A stretch of 64,000 nucleotides of DNA, from the NCBI RefSeq assembly GCF_021155765.1, contig NC_060114.1:17838501-17902500 (forward strand). Direction: 5' to 3'. Origin of the DNA: Diprion similis. Taxonomy: Eukaryota; Arthropoda; Insecta; Hymenoptera; Diprionidae. This document shows, one piece after another, positions 47,572 through 61,400 of the stretch. The stretch's first letter is position 1. Each line of letters starts with the position of its first letter. The notes under the pieces were generated by a model. It was not told the DNA's origin. It searched no databases and saw only the letters and a list, made by a program, of their open reading frames with translations. A program made the position numbers and the translations under genes.

Positions 47572-50157
47572 ATGGAAACAACGAAGGAGCGGGTGACCTT
47601 GATTCTTGGGGAAGAGCGTATAGAAGCGTATCGTGATGATTTATCGTCGAAGAGCGATTACTTCGCGTCTCTCTTCTCGCCAAATTTTTGCGACACTCTA
47701 AGCTCTGAGCACCGCATCAATTATGAAATCAATGTAAAAACATTGCGGGTAAGTCGAATCAATAAGGTAACGGAAATTTCCTTGTTTGCTGATGTAACCT
47801 CGTCTTATCGGATCGTTTCTTTTCTGCAGACATTCGTCAGTTGGGCTTCCGAATGCGCTAATTCCACTTTCGCCTACATTCGCCGCGTCAAACCCAGTCT
47901 TTCAAGGTACGCCTCGCAATTCTCCAGCTTGGATGACGTTTCGGAGTTGCTCGAATTGGGCGTTTTGTTCGCCGCCGAGGAGTTCATTAAAGATCTGACG
48001 AACGTAATTGCTTACCGTCGTCTCGATCCCGAAAAATCCATCCAGCTCTGGCGATTGGCTAAGGAGTTAAATCTCTTGATCCTCAGAGATCTCGCCAAAG
48101 CCGCGTGCCTGGAACACCTCTCTGAGGGTCCGCATTGTTCCGCTTACCTTGAACTTTCCGAAGAAGAGTTTTTAGATCTGGTAGGAAGCACCTGCAACCA
48201 ATCGTCCCTTGAATTTCTTCTCAAAATAACTTCACAGTGGCTTGAGCGCAATGTTCCATCTGGCGAGACCGACAGATTCAAATTACATTTTCCATTCATG
48301 TTATTGGAGAAAGATGCTCAGGACAAATATTGCAGGGTACGGATAATTTTATTGTCAGTTGCAACCTGCACGTGCGTTGCTAGATGATTGAGTATTTGAC
48401 ATTGAATTTTTTTCTTTTTTGTATTCTTGTTATCAATATTTTTCGTATTTTACAGGAAGAAATCAACAAGCTACGATTGAAGAGCTATGCACAATGTGTT
48501 GTGGGACACAAAGTGACTGGAGAAAATCAGCAACAAGCTTTTATTTATTGTTGGGATGGAAGCAAATTTTTCGAACTTGCTGAAATACCTAATTTTTCCA
48601 ATGTTTCGAACAAGGATATCGCAGGCAGACAGGCCGTGGGGCGAGGTAAGCCTCGGGTCTTAACACAGAGTCAATTTCAAATAGTTCCAGCTTAGCGAAT
48701 TGGTCTTGGGTGAAAACCGTGACATGATATTAATTTGTTGTGTTAAAATTGTAGGATATGACATCTACATTGTTGGTGGAGAGTACGGAATAGGTACAGG
48801 ATCGTTTGAAACGGCAATTTGGCGCTACTCTACGATTACAAAGACCTGGTACTACGTCACCAGGTGCTTATGTCCCCTTGATAGTTCTAAGCCAAATTTG
48901 TAATTATGAGAGAAGCATCTTAAGTGACTGTTCTGTGTTGTTTCAAGTTTGCCGCAACCACGGCGACACATGGCAGTAGCATTTTTTAACGACAGGCTCT
49001 ATGTGATGGGTGGTGTAGGACGTCACCGTCTTAAACTATCGACTGTTGATGTGTACAACGTTCAACAAGGTCAGAGAGTTTCACTGTTGGATGAAAGAAA
49101 ATTTATAAAGAACTGAAGATACGTTTATTGCCAAATTAAAAATTCTTTGACAAAATTTTATTGCTCAATTTGCTCAATAGATAGATGGAGCAAGGCGGCG
49201 GATGTTCCTGAGGAATTCACCAGCGTACCTATGACGGTCCAATACAAAGATAAACTGATGATCTACAAATCGGCACTTTACACATACGATCCAAAAAGAA
49301 ATTACTGGCAAACAACCCATTGTGACTATGAGGGTTTTTGTAACTCGTTTTCACTTGCAACCAGACCGATGTCTATTCAGTACATTACGTACTGTAACGA
49401 CTCAGTCTACGTTATTGGTGAGTAGCAGTTTTAAAGCCAAAAATTATAAACTACTTACTGCTAGGGAGGGGGTGACGTAGGGTGGAGAATTAGGAGGGTA
49501 CAGACTAATGGCGACCAGCAGTGGCAACAAGAAATGGGACCTGATGTGGTTTTGACCTTTCACGCAGTATTGATCTGGTACTCAGAAATTCAGGAATGAT
49601 AATCGTTTTATACAATGAGGATAGGTCTCTTTTCTCATAGTACTATTCGCAGTAGTTATAGAGTTGATTTCAGTGTCTGTTTGAAAAAAAAAATGAAAAA
49701 ACGAAATCCGGGTATTTCATTCTTTGTCTAACCATTTTATTTTGTCATTTAAGTTTCATATAAATCCAATCATTTGAGCTGCTTACCGCTGTTTTAATCA
49801 ACGTATTTTATTACAGATTGCCACGAGCCAAAGTATGCCAAAGTCTGGATTAAAGGAGATCTTTCAAATTACCCTGCAACTCTGTTTTCGTCATGTGCAT
49901 ATGCGTTTAGCAATGTGGTTACCAATGGGCCGTATTTAGTCGGTTTTTCACAGAGGGATGATGTAGTCTACGTAGAAACAATGACGCTTACGAGGGATAG
50001 ATCAACAGCAATGCGATTGGTATACAGGCAAGATGGAACCGGAATACGGGACTTGTGCGTTGATTCTCCGATAGGCTGTTTCAATATAATAAATCCATAC
50101 AAATTGAATGAACAATTTTTAATCGACACCGATGTCGTCAAGAAAACAAGACGGTAG
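47572..50157 (+). CDS. BTB-BACK-Kelch protein, probable Cullin-3 adaptor
   Basis: Seven exons, 47572-47748, 47830-48336, 48456-48645, 48755-48863, 48948-49069, 49181-49417 and 49817-50157, join to 560 residues. BTB: residues about 5-90 (VTLILGEERIEAYRDDLSSKSDYFASLF). BACK: about 110-230 (LDDVSELLELGVLFAAEEFI...SIQLWRLAKELNLLILRDLAKAACLEHL). Kelch repeats: about 245-560, including YDIYIVGGEYGIGTGSFETAIWRYSTITKTW and HMAVAFFNDRLYVMGGVGR...VDVYN. This order is typical of Cullin-3 substrate receptors. The BTB lacks a clear 3-box, and several Kelch blades lack the GG pair. The substrate is unknown and I cannot assign a KLHL/KBTBD number. Intron 1 (81 bp) has no in-frame stop. AATAAA at 50409 follows the stop. 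Confidence 0.9.
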
Positions 50158-52484
50158 TAAGGCGTCTGCGTCTAATTCTCAGTATTTTTTTTTTTACTTT
50201 TGTAAGAAAATTTAAGATCTACATGACATCATAATGATCGTAATCGATACCGTATTAGTCAAAATATCGTTAAGCTTACATGATAATTGAGAAATATATT
50301 TGTAAATGATTTGTATATAGATGATGGTTTGAATACTAATATGGAATTAATAACAATAATAGCTTACGGATTTAAAATTCCTTACAAACTGCATCCTGTT
50401 TAAATATCAATAAACGACTTATGATAGAATATGAGAAAAAAATTAATTTAATTTTAGCAACATATTACAAATCAAAATTGTCTCAGTTTTATAATTAGCT
50501 ATATACATGTATAGACGTGCTCTATTGTATTACTAGACATACATACATATAGGTATAGAAAATCGTAATTGTAGATAGTTGAACTGAGTAATTATTTCTA
50601 TTGGTACAATAGCAATTTTTTGAGTTTTTATTTATTTATTATTTTTTTTTAATTTTTATTTTGCGTTACATTAATTATCGATTATTCTATCTAACACAGT
50701 TTTGCTTTTTTTCGCTAAAACTAAATTCACACTTTGGATTATTCAAAATTAACATTGCACATATCACACATTGTCTTCACTATAGCCTGCAACCAACGAG
50801 GATATTACTCAAGATTCTTGTTCCACCCGATTGACATTTTTCAATCGAAAATGCACTATTGAAGTCTCATCAAGAGAAACAAACGAGCCACGAAATTCGA
50901 GAAATTACTCAATGAGTAGAAGGATAAAAAAGTCTAAAATTATTTTAACATAACAGTGAATGCTACTGTACCTGAAACGGTAATTTCGCCTGATTAAAAA
51001 TCTTTGGATAGAGGTTCGTGCGATATTTAGAAAAAAAACCTGAATAACAATAATTTAAAAACATTACACAGATATATATATATATATATATATATATCTG
51101 TATAGATTATAATATACATTCACCTATATAAAAAAAATCTCAAATATTCTTAGCGAACGCCCGCGTTTCTTCGCCTACTTTTCTTTGTTCTTTAAAGTAC
51201 ATTAGCAAAATTCGAAAATGATTCGAAGGCAGCGTGTGAAACGTGCAACCGGCAAATTTTTTTATTAAATCTAATTATACACTGACAACGAGACACGACG
51301 TAAAGGTATGGTAAACCCGTGCTACTCGAATAATAAACGCTGAATTTATCTTGCTCCAAAAAAATTGTCCAAATAATGGGACGCGCCTGAAGTCGCAGGG
51401 TTTTACCTGCTTGTGAAATATTTCCGGATGATATTTGCACGTGTTTTCGGTTGTTTTTTTTTCCCTTGTCTTTCCATTTGTGGACATTTAAAAAAAAAAT
51501 TTTTTTTTTTTTTATTTATTACTTATTAGGGAAATATGCATGGTAAGTATACTATACATGTATGTATATAATCTCAGCTACGCAATTTTGTAATTAAAAT
51601 CTTAGATCCATCAGCGCATATTTCGTATTTTTTCCGCACATCTTTCGAATTTCATCACATTATATATCTAACCATCCTTTCGTGCCACAAATGACAACGG
51701 CAATAATAATAATAATAATAATAATAACAACAAAAACAATAATAATAATATGCATATGCACGCATTCATGTAAATATAATATATGTATATCTATATACAT
51801 TGTGTAAACTTGAATGAGAATTAAATAATTTTATGCATTTGTTTTTATACATACATACACATACAATAAAAAATCTAATATTAATAGTAATAATAATAAT
51901 AATGCGGATATCAGGAATTTTTTTCCATACCTGGTTTTCTTTTTCCGTCAACCTAGAATATATTTTATGCTAGGTTTTCGTTACTTGTTACGGTAAAAGT
52001 TTTTTGTATACCTTCTTCCTATATGTATGTATATATAATTCTTTACTTTGTAAAATAACGCTATATCCTTGAACGGTTTTCTTCCTTTCTTCCTTTCTCT
52101 GTTCGTACTATGTTGCTATTTTTTATCTGCTCCCTATTTATCAGATAAGTTCTCGTTATTTCGTATGACGTATAACTGAATTTTTTTCACTACGATCGAA
52201 TCCAGCATTATACGGATGCCTGCTACTCACTTTTACTCATTTTCGTTCAATGAAAATGCAGTCAAGTTCATGGGACTGAAAACGTCAGGGACTTAAAATT
52301 GTTCATAGTTTGTAATCAATTATCGTTGTTTTATACCGAGTTTTGTTTTATCGAAAACTAACGTGTACCAGAACAGTTTTTAAAAAATGGAGAGAAAAAA
52401 AAAAAACTTTAATGAAACCAAATTCATTGCGACACACCGATTAATAAGCTTACCTATATTTACACATCACGTCGCAGAGCTTTA
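50158..52484. other. Convergent 3' region between the kelch gene and encore
   Basis: An AATAAA at 50409 ends the plus-strand kelch gene. The remainder is probably the long 3' UTR of encore on the minus strand, with tttattt runs (for example near 50631 and 51511) as candidate minus-strand poly(A) signals. (TA)n lies at 51072-51097; (ATA)n runs lie near 51702-51750 and 51884-51903. Confidence 0.45.
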
Positions 52485-55400
52485 CTACCTGTGCTTTCGC
52501 AGCTTTTGGTTTCTATTGTCAACTGAATTTTTCGCTCCTTCGTTCGAAGTGCTTGCGGTGTAGGACGGCGGGCGATATGGTCGGGGACATCCTTGGGCTA
52601 CAGAAGAGAGCGGAGATGGTGCAGGCGCATACTGGAGCCTGGGATTTCCATGGACACCTGAGAATTGCACCGAGGAAATGCGGGATGTTCAAAGAGTGCG
52701 AGGAAATAAGGCACAAACCAGATAAACTTATGTAAATCAGTATGTGACATGCAAATTTCTATTTTGCATGTGTAAAAGTGAAGAACAGTCTTCGAAGTAA
52801 CTGCGTTGCCTACCTTGAACGATGTGTACGCCCTGGCACAGCGGCAGCTGATATTGAGGTTGTGGATTCCTGTCCCTTCCACCAGCCCCGAATATTTCCT
52901 GACCAGCATCGGGTGATCTGCTTGTTCTTCGAAGACTAGACGGCGTCGAGGCCCTTATTCCGCTCACCTGTGAACATCGAACAATGTCATATATCACCCT
53001 ACCACCCCCTCGGTAGAAATAAAACCTTACAGTAACCGGTTTAGTGTATATTCATGCGTTTTCAGGGCTTTTTCTCTTGTTTCTTAACCCACCGCAGGAA
53101 TTGCCTGCCGCAACATAACGTTGGGAACGAGGGCTGCACCCATATAGGAAGATGCGGACTGTCCAGCGCTCCCTCCAACTTGATGCCCAAATGCACTACC
53201 CGCTATCAACGCTGAGGGTGGATAGCCGTTCGAGTTGACGTACATCAGAGGGGTGACACTAGACATCTGTAAGTACGAATTTAAAGTGGCAGAAAATCGA
53301 GGGTATGCCTCATTCTGTGCTACCGAAACTTTTCAAGCCATCCCACCCAGCTGATTTGATGTTATAAAAATACCTGACTGGTCGTAGGCGTGTTCGGCGG
53401 TGTTGGAACCCCGTACATCATAGGGGTGGGTTGCATGCTGGCCTGTCCTGGATTATAATAGGTTGGTATAACATGCGTCGTAGGTTGATAGGAAAACTCT
53501 GCCTGAGGTGATTGCATTCCAGGAATTACAGACACGGCCGGTATCGTCGGTGCTGGATATCCGCCGACGTAATTGGCTGCAAAAACAGATTCAATCAATT
53601 ACACGATCGAAATATCGACGAAATTTTAATCATTACTCACGAGCAGTCTGATTTGTCGGCGCAGGCACACCACTAGAGTGATTGTAGGAATAAGCAGCTG
53701 CGAATCTCTGGAGGTGCTGCCTTGCGTCGATGGGAGTTGGACCGTTGGAAATGCCCGCTGGTGACGGAGGTACAAAATACATCGCCGGTTGTACCTGTAT
53801 CAAGTTATTACCACGTAACTGTGATCGGAGAACAGAAGAAAAAGACGAATTATGTGGTAAGAACAAATCAAGTTGTCGATGCGGTTATTTAATTCGATAC
53901 TTGAAAATTTGGCTACAAAAAATTCCCAAGGCAGAGTAGTTTTTATTTTTTTTTGTATTTGCCGAAGAATTATACTCACTGGAATTTGACTAGTATGTGA
54001 TTGCCAGCAGGCAGGGGAGCCAGGCTGCGTACGATGCGTGGGATGATTTTGAGTTTGTGGTGAATGCTGGTAAGGTTGTGCAGCGACGGTAATAGGCTGG
54101 CTGTCTCCAGCTCCCCTTTGGTCGTATAAATTCATGCCAATGAAGCCCGAGAGTTCAGCAACCTCCTGAAACAGTGTTTCATTGAGCATTGGATTACCAC
54201 GTTTTGAAATGGGGATGTTTCATGAAATTTTTTTTCAGTTCATATTGCTGTAGTTCAGAGAAAAGTGATAAAGCATCATTTTTCTTTTACCATAATTTGA
54301 AATAAAGTTGAAGCAGATACAACAGGCTGAAAAACGGTATCATGTCGTATCACCCATATTAAAATGTATTTATGCATATCGAAAACAGATAAATTCAATT
54401 GTATATAACTTTCGTAATTATCATTTTGAACAGAAGTGAAAAAATATTGCCTTATTATTTTCGAAACTCTACTTTGCACACGTATGAAAAGCAGGAGATT
54501 CTCTTCCATCAAACTCCTCTACTCGAGGTTTGACAGCGTCGAAGAGTCACTCTGAAATTCTTGGATTTTCTCACCTCGTAAGGCTGCGGAGGAATTCCAG
54601 GCTGCATTCCTGGAATTTGATAACTCGCAATCATGGGATTTTGATTGCAGCAGATCATATCTCCGCGTTCGGTTCCCTGCGGGGTTCCATCAACGCGAAT
54701 TTGTGCCGAAGGCTGGTAAGAGGATATCGTGATAGCTGACGAAGGTCTAGCATGCATCAGATAAACGCCCTGATTGTTCGCCTGCGAACCAGGCGACATG
54801 TAGCTCGCACATGGAGTTTGAGGGGGGACTTGTTGCCCATGATTGTAAACGTGTGGGGCATAATTTTTGACTAGAGTGTGTTGCTGCCCTCCATGTTTTT
54901 GCTGTTGTTGCTGCGCCCGAGAGACCGGAAGTTGCTGAGAAACCTGCGTGGTCGTTGTATCGAATGGGGGACTCGGTGAGGTCGCGGAGTTGGTGAACAT
55001 CGCGGCTTGCTGATTGCTGTTCTTTTCATGTCTCGCACGCTTTTTGTGTTGCTCCGGGATTTTTTCAGGAGGGAAACAATTTTTTTCGATTACCGGCCGT
55101 TCCTCCTCCTCTTCCGGCTCCTCCTCCTCCTCCTCCGTTTCCCCAGATACTCTTTTCTCACTTCGATCACAATCTGGGGAAATCTTCGGCGGATTTTCAG
55201 GATCGAAACGATACACAGAGCCGTCCGAGTTCTTATACGTCAGGTTGGTTCGAGGATCTATTATCACGCTGCCCACCGGCACACTCGCTATGTCGGTAAC
55301 TGCCCAGATGACGGTCTGCTGCGTGTTTCCGTTAGGACTCGAGGGTACCAACTCTTGACCAGATATTCGCGAATTGCTCCGTCCCGCAGGCATCACTGGT

Positions 55401-57767
55401 GAAGGCGATGGCGAGGGAGATATCGTTGCGTCGCTTCGCTGACTCTGGGATTTGTAACCACTACTGGACGGACTTAAACGCGAGCAAGTACTCGTTCCTG
55501 AATCTGAAACGTTCCCAAGTTACCAGATTACTCGTTTATTCACAAAAATATTCAGTTACTGGTATTTGCGAATGAATGTTCTCAGAAGACGACATTTTAA
55601 AATAATATTAATTTAATGGTGAATCCACCTTGTTTAGTAAGTCGAGCTCCAGCACTTCGTGTAGAAGTGATGCTGTTATCCCGAGACAGCATGCCACCTG
55701 CAGCATATCCACCGAAGCTGTAAGACTTTGGGACCGAGGGTCGGCGTTGGGATCCATTTTCGTGAAAGGATTCCACCTTCAGGAGCATTGACTGCCTGGT
55801 TGACCGAAACAAAATCCCAATCAATTTTTACGAATCTCAATGAAGTTTGGACAATTCAGTATGCAACTTCAGATACCTGCATAATACATTTTTAAAATGT
55901 TCTTACCTGTTGCGGTGATCAGAGATCAACGTGTGAGACATCCTGGGTTTAGGCGGCGCGTCTGAACTCTCGGCAGACGACCATGGCCAAGATGCTGCCT
56001 CAGTGCTTTCGCCACTGCTGTCTTTGAATATCCTGCGTCTCGCTCTTTCGTACTCTTCCTCTCGTTCTTCAAAGCTTTTACTGCGCCTGCAATAGTCTGC
56101 TATGAAACGATCCGGGGACTTGAAGTTAAAACTCTCCTCAAATGAGTTCGAGTCTCTCTTCAATATGCTGCGTTTGGGTTCCTCGTTGAGGACTATATCG
56201 TCCCTGATACTCTCCTTGAACCTCGTGTCCGGGATCCTGGTGTTCTTTGTTCTCGTCACAACAACGCAGAGGCCAGTTTGGTCGACGTTGTGCTCCATGC
56301 CAAAGTACGCGGCAACGCGATGCACAAGCATCCGGTTGTACGATGACATGTTGGGGAATTTATGACACACTCTTTGTCTGTCTCGAGCAAAATCAACAAG
56401 CTCACGTTCGATCCGGAGCAGAACCGTGCGGTCCTTTTGATTCCGATTTAATGTGTCGCCTATAAACTGCTCCAAGTCTATGCCTGTGCTGTCGGTGTAT
56501 AGCTCTGTGCTGCTGTCTGTAGAACGGTAAGACATTTGATCAGTTTTTGCGTCATAGAAAACGCCAAATCAAAGAATTCCGCGGCCACGAAAACATAACA
56601 AACCTCGTGAAATACTGGGTGAAGTTGCATCGAAGCTGCCTTGTGAAGCGTTGCGATGTCGCATTTTGTGCCTAGACCCTGGTCTGCTGACGGAGAGGGT
56701 ATTGTTGTTGTTGTTATTGTTGTTGTTGCTGCTGCTGCTGTTTCCACACTGATTAGAACATGGAACATTGCAGGTGAATGACAATGATGAGGTAGAGTTG
56801 GACTTTGTCTGTTCACTCCTGTTCCTCTCATTGCTGTGCATTTGCTGAGCCAGATTTGTGCTTCTGGGCGAATGTTGCAGTCCGTGGTTCGGTTTTGAGG
56901 TCTGCTGCGAATGGGGCAGCGAAGATGTCTGCGAAAGCCCTGGGGAAATGTTTGACCCACAATTACTGTAGTTCCCCACTTCAGTCGGACTCTTGGCGTC
57001 TGTTTTGATCTCGTCAACAACAGGCGTGGCGTTCTTTGGCGGAAGTGCTTCTGGGGAGCCAAGTTGCCCTGGAAATAAACGTGCGATTAGGAAACAGATT
57101 CTGATCCTTTCTTTATTAGGTCAAGTATAAGCTTCATGTTTCGTTAATATTTGTAAAGAAGAAAAATGGTCGGTACCATTTCGTATAGAGTTTGGACAGG
57201 TCTGAGAGACAGGGAGGGAATCCCTCATTTTTTTCTCAACATCGCTTGTCAAGGTTGGTATATTGCTGTCAAGCATCGGTTCATTATTGTTATTAAGTGG
57301 TTTCGGCCTGCCAGGACTGGTTGATGAGTTCCTGGCTGTGATTTTCTCTGCGTCCTGCGCAGGGTGCAGACCATTGGGTTCTCTAGGGGGTGAAGTCGAC
57401 TCTCTCATCGCGTGACTTCTGACTAGGAGCTTTATTTTGGTGTGAGACTGTGGGGTTTAATCATTGTTACAGTTGTTATTTTAATTACCCACAGGTGAAA
57501 AGTTTGAGACGATAAGCCTGAAGAATTATCTACCCTGTTTCGCTGATTCTTATGCAGATGATCCGATTTGTCAGAGGCAACGGCGGAAACTGTAGAGGTA
57601 GAGCCTGGAGTTGAACTAGAAATGGAGACCGATGGTGAGGACGAAGACGTGGATGTGGGGCAGGATTCGTTGGCGACATTTGTTGTCCCGCCTATCATAT
57701 TTGGGACTGATTTACTCGACTTTGCACCAACGAGGGGTTCGTGCCTTGAGTATGGAAGGGAGGGCAT
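52485..57767 (-). CDS. enc: Encore-type R3H/SUZ-domain RNA-binding protein
   Basis: Twelve coding exons on the minus strand: 57767-57534, 57447-57177, 57068-56604, 56516-55907, 55795-55629, 55503-54575, 54165-53980, 53794-53641, 53576-53374, 53266-53093, 52967-52814 and 52657-52485. They join in phase to 1239 residues. The R3H domain spans about residues 345-410, with the RxxxH pair in YNRMLVHRVAAYFGMEHN. A SUZ-like basic segment follows at about 440-495 (SILKRDSNSFEES; RRSKSFEEREEEYERARRRIF). The N-terminus is Ser/Thr-rich with an Asn9 run, exon 6 has acidic Glu runs, and the C-terminal half is Pro/Gln/Tyr/Gly-rich low complexity. R3H-SUZ proteins bind single-stranded nucleic acid; fly Encore works in germline mitosis and oskar/gurken RNA localisation. 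R3HDM1/2 and ARPP21 are vertebrate relatives. The start is the first ATG in frame, but the frame is open further upstream. Confidence 0.92.
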
Positions 57768-57945
57768 AATCCCAGGGCATCTAAATCTGTAACATATCGT
57801 TGAATCAAAAATTTAGCTGGAAGAGATTGTTCATGCGACAAGACTTTCTAAACAGAAAAAGAAAATCCCAGGTCTCAATTAGTGTAAAGATTTTGGATAC
57901 TAGATTTTTCGCTGCAGAAAAATGGTGATATGGGAATTTGCTTAC

Positions 57946-58056
57946 CTAAAGTTGTGGAAAAACGTCAGCAGCTTTGGTAGTCGAGATAGTCGAAAGCCAA
58001 AGCTGCTAATCCCGCATGAGCTATTAATAAATATCTCCACCGTTGCACGAGTTCAC
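57946..58056 (-). other. Probable 5' UTR exon of encore
   Basis: Bounded by an acceptor (ctttcactacag) and a donor (ctttag/gtaagc). Joining it to the exon starting at 57786 keeps the encore frame open back to a TGA at the exon's 5' edge, without an ATG. Its other frames have short ORFs with stops. Confidence 0.45.
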
Positions 58057-58244
58057 CTGTAGTGAAAGAAATACAATAACAGATTACTGAATCAGGTTAA
58101 ATAAACTAGATGAAGATGTTTTTTGTTTCGAAGATGAGATATTCTCATTGATAATGAATAATTATTTGCCCTAGTATTGTTTCACACAATGTTACAATGT
58201 TTGCAAGAATGCAGGTAGTTTATAAATAAAACAGTTCAACTCAC

Positions 58245-58426
58245 TCTTCATTCTCTGCTCATTTGTTTTTTACTTCGTTATTTAAAAGATGGAATATCGC
58301 AGAATGGTAAGTACAGAATCCACAGAGGCAGATGCCCGCTACGGTCGTATAGCTGGCTGGCATGGGTGTCGGAAGACCTCTGGCCAATGGTCCTCGCTAG
58401 CACTATTCAGCATTTTTCAAAACGCT
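58245..58426 (-). other. Probable upstream 5' UTR exon of encore
   Basis: Bounded by an acceptor (tttctttcag) and a donor (atgaaga/gtgagt). All frames contain stops. A short uORF, MPASYTTVAGICLCGFC..., is present. Noncoding status is inferred from the stops and position. Confidence 0.4.
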
Positions 58427-61400
58427 CTGAAAGAAAGTTGTTTATTTCAAACTTTTGGCATCTTGTTTTCGAATCGCCATAAATCATTGTAACATGTTGT
58501 AACAGCAGTAATTATAGTTGTTGGTAAAGAGGGAAAAAAAGGTAAACAAATGATGGTTAGAACAAATAGAACATTTGCTCAATATCGGAATCTATTTGTT
58601 GTACAGTAAATTCGCACATTCCAATACCGTCTCGCGATATAAGATCTAAACATTGGAACAGCGTTATTTATATTCTGCACATACATAATTAAAGACTCAA
58701 TGATTTGGGAAATTGCAAATCGCACAATGAATACATATCTAAATGCATACTATTTGCAAACCAGGGTTCGGGAAGCGGCGGCGAAGGGAGGGGGGAGAAA
58801 AATGGTAAATCAAATGCGATTTTCGGCGCTAATTATTTGCTAGTGAAATAGGCAAACCAGAGTGCATCATGCAAACGAAAATTGAGGCGATAACTAATCT
58901 GACAGTTCGATCCTGTCAATGTGTAGTATGTTCATATTTGACACGATGACGCAGAGCCAGTGGAAAAAATTTTAGGTTATGTCACGCAAATACTACGCAG
59001 TGATAGTCATTGGAATTTCATTGAAGCTCCTCTCATCGAAAATCTCATCGAGTTTTACCAGTGGCAATTAAATACAAAAGCCTTACGTAGCTTACAAGAT
59101 CGAAAACACGGTATGATTCGATCGTTCCTGTCACGTCCGCGCATCTAAATGACCACCGGAGGTTCCTCACTCACCCCACCGCATATTAACCCTTCCAAAT
59201 AGCACGCAGCTCCGTCTTGTTTTTTGCAAAGGACTTGTAGCAAGCGGATTGTTTTTATCGTGAATTTACGACCGCGAGTCGCGTGTATTGGATAGAGTAG
59301 CCGCTTGCATTGAAATTTCATCCGAATTCGTACTCAAAATCGCGTCAGAACAGGTTTCGATATAAGTCATTAGGGTTGCAAATCCGATAAGCAGTGCTCT
59401 TTCATGATTGTTTTTTTATTCCATGACAGGTTTCATCCCCGCTAGATGGCGGGTAATCCACACGCCTTCAAACCACCGTTTCAAACTCGTCGATTGGGAA
59501 AACCAGAAATTCTCGGTATAATCTTACGTCAGTCTACAAATAGAATATCAATCGTCAAAGAAGTTTTTCTCATGTCTTGGAAAACAAAGTACCACGATCT
59601 GGCGGCGGCCCGTCGCTACCATGAATGAATCTGTATTTATATTTGCACAAGATTTATTTACACTTGAATAGTCTACACATATCCATAGCGGATATCTGCG
59701 GCTACAGAGCGTGACTGCATCCTGCATGCGTATAACGCACCCATATTATACACACCTATAAGCGTGAGGTGTGTGACCAAGATTTTATATATTAATTGCG
59801 TAAAGGAGGGGGTATGCAAAACTGGCATACGGTTATGCAAATTGCATTGACAATGTAAATAATAACTTCCTGTACGACGACCGCGCGTCGGCGTAATATA
59901 TTTCGGGTGATTCGTTCGATAAGTTTGAAAGCAAGGATATATTTTAAGACGTTCTAAAAATAATCTTCACCATCGGTGCGATATCGCTTGTAAATCTATA
60001 AATATATACAAAGCTCACCTCTACCTGGTACGCGAGCGTAATGCCGCCGAGCTTAACGAACGTTAGAAACTATGAAAACAATTATTCGGGTAATCGAACG
60101 AACTTGAATTACATCATTCCGTTCGCTGTGAATTTTCCATTGTATTATTATATTCTTGTGTAGACCGCGCATTTCAACCCACCGTTCCTTTTGTTACGTG
60201 ATGTTATACATTTGAATTGAAACGCAACTACACACATCATACGTACACTACAGCTTCTCGAGATTCCCTGGGTATTGATATAATGCACTCTACGTACGAG
60301 TTCGCGTTTCTTCCCTAATAATACACCGCAAACATCGCTTAATAACTGAATTACATATGCACGAATGACGCGGTGCGACGCGACGGGGCGCCGCATCGAA
60401 TCGTACGGGTGTCTCGTATATTATTATGAACACGTTAGGCGTATGCGAAGTATTATACGTAATCGCGGGAGCCGCTGTGTAGCGGATTATTTCGTCGTTG
60501 ACGACGATGTCGACGGCGGACACCAGCCATCACTGATACCAGGCACACCGGCGTTATACTCCTGCATGTATGAGACCGGCTAGTTGCCACGGATCCGGGG
60601 GCTGAGTATAACAGCGTATATCAATGGCCCAAGGTCACGACGACGCCGTTCGACGAAAATCCCACCACTGCGACCAAGCGACAACTATTTTCCGTTTTTC
60701 TTCAATGTCGTGTGATTCACCACCACCCCCTATTACGTACACCATATACTAACCTACGTTCGTGGGACTATTGTGTTGGTCATACCCGCAGCCGCGATTA
60801 TTGATGTTATACGGTATTAGCGAAGGGTGGGATCATTCGCTTTTTCAAAACGACGCTGTGTCATTATTTCGCGAGAAACAAATTAGCTGGACTCGGATTT
60901 CAGCTTGAATTTGAAGTACGTTAATTGCTGAAGTGTCCCTAAAACCAAGTACCTCCCTTCGATATCATATTCGAGTGACTTGATATCGGTATAACGGATG
61001 CAATTGGTTTAGTAATTTTCAAAACACAAGCGTTTAGCAGAATTCAATAACAATTAGAGTCGCGATGCTTTCTGCACTTTTTTTTCTGACAACTGGTGAT
61101 GAAATGCACTTATCATTGTATTGATCTCAACAGGTATCGAATCGAGACGGCCATTTTAACTACCATCCGCAATAGGATTAAGAATTTTCAAAGAAGTAAT
61201 TCAAACGCGTATTCCATTTCGAGAGGAAAGTTTGTTTTGTAGAAGATACAGAGCAATCGATCCATACTTAATCCTGATGGTTTGACTCTTATCATTCAGA
61301 CTTTAGCTTATACAGCGAGTTCGCGATATTCACGTAATCTTACGAATAAACACGCACATTGAATATAATGTTCACGAGAAATAACATGAGAACGCTTTTA

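Noticed and set aside
55007-55402. 131-residue plus-strand ORF
   Set aside because: Antisense shadow of encore exon 6; its Arg/Leu/Phe runs mirror the Glu-rich codons on the other strand.
56478-57062. 194-residue minus-strand ORF
   Set aside because: Another frame across encore exons 3-4; splice phases and the R3H frame support the alternative reading.
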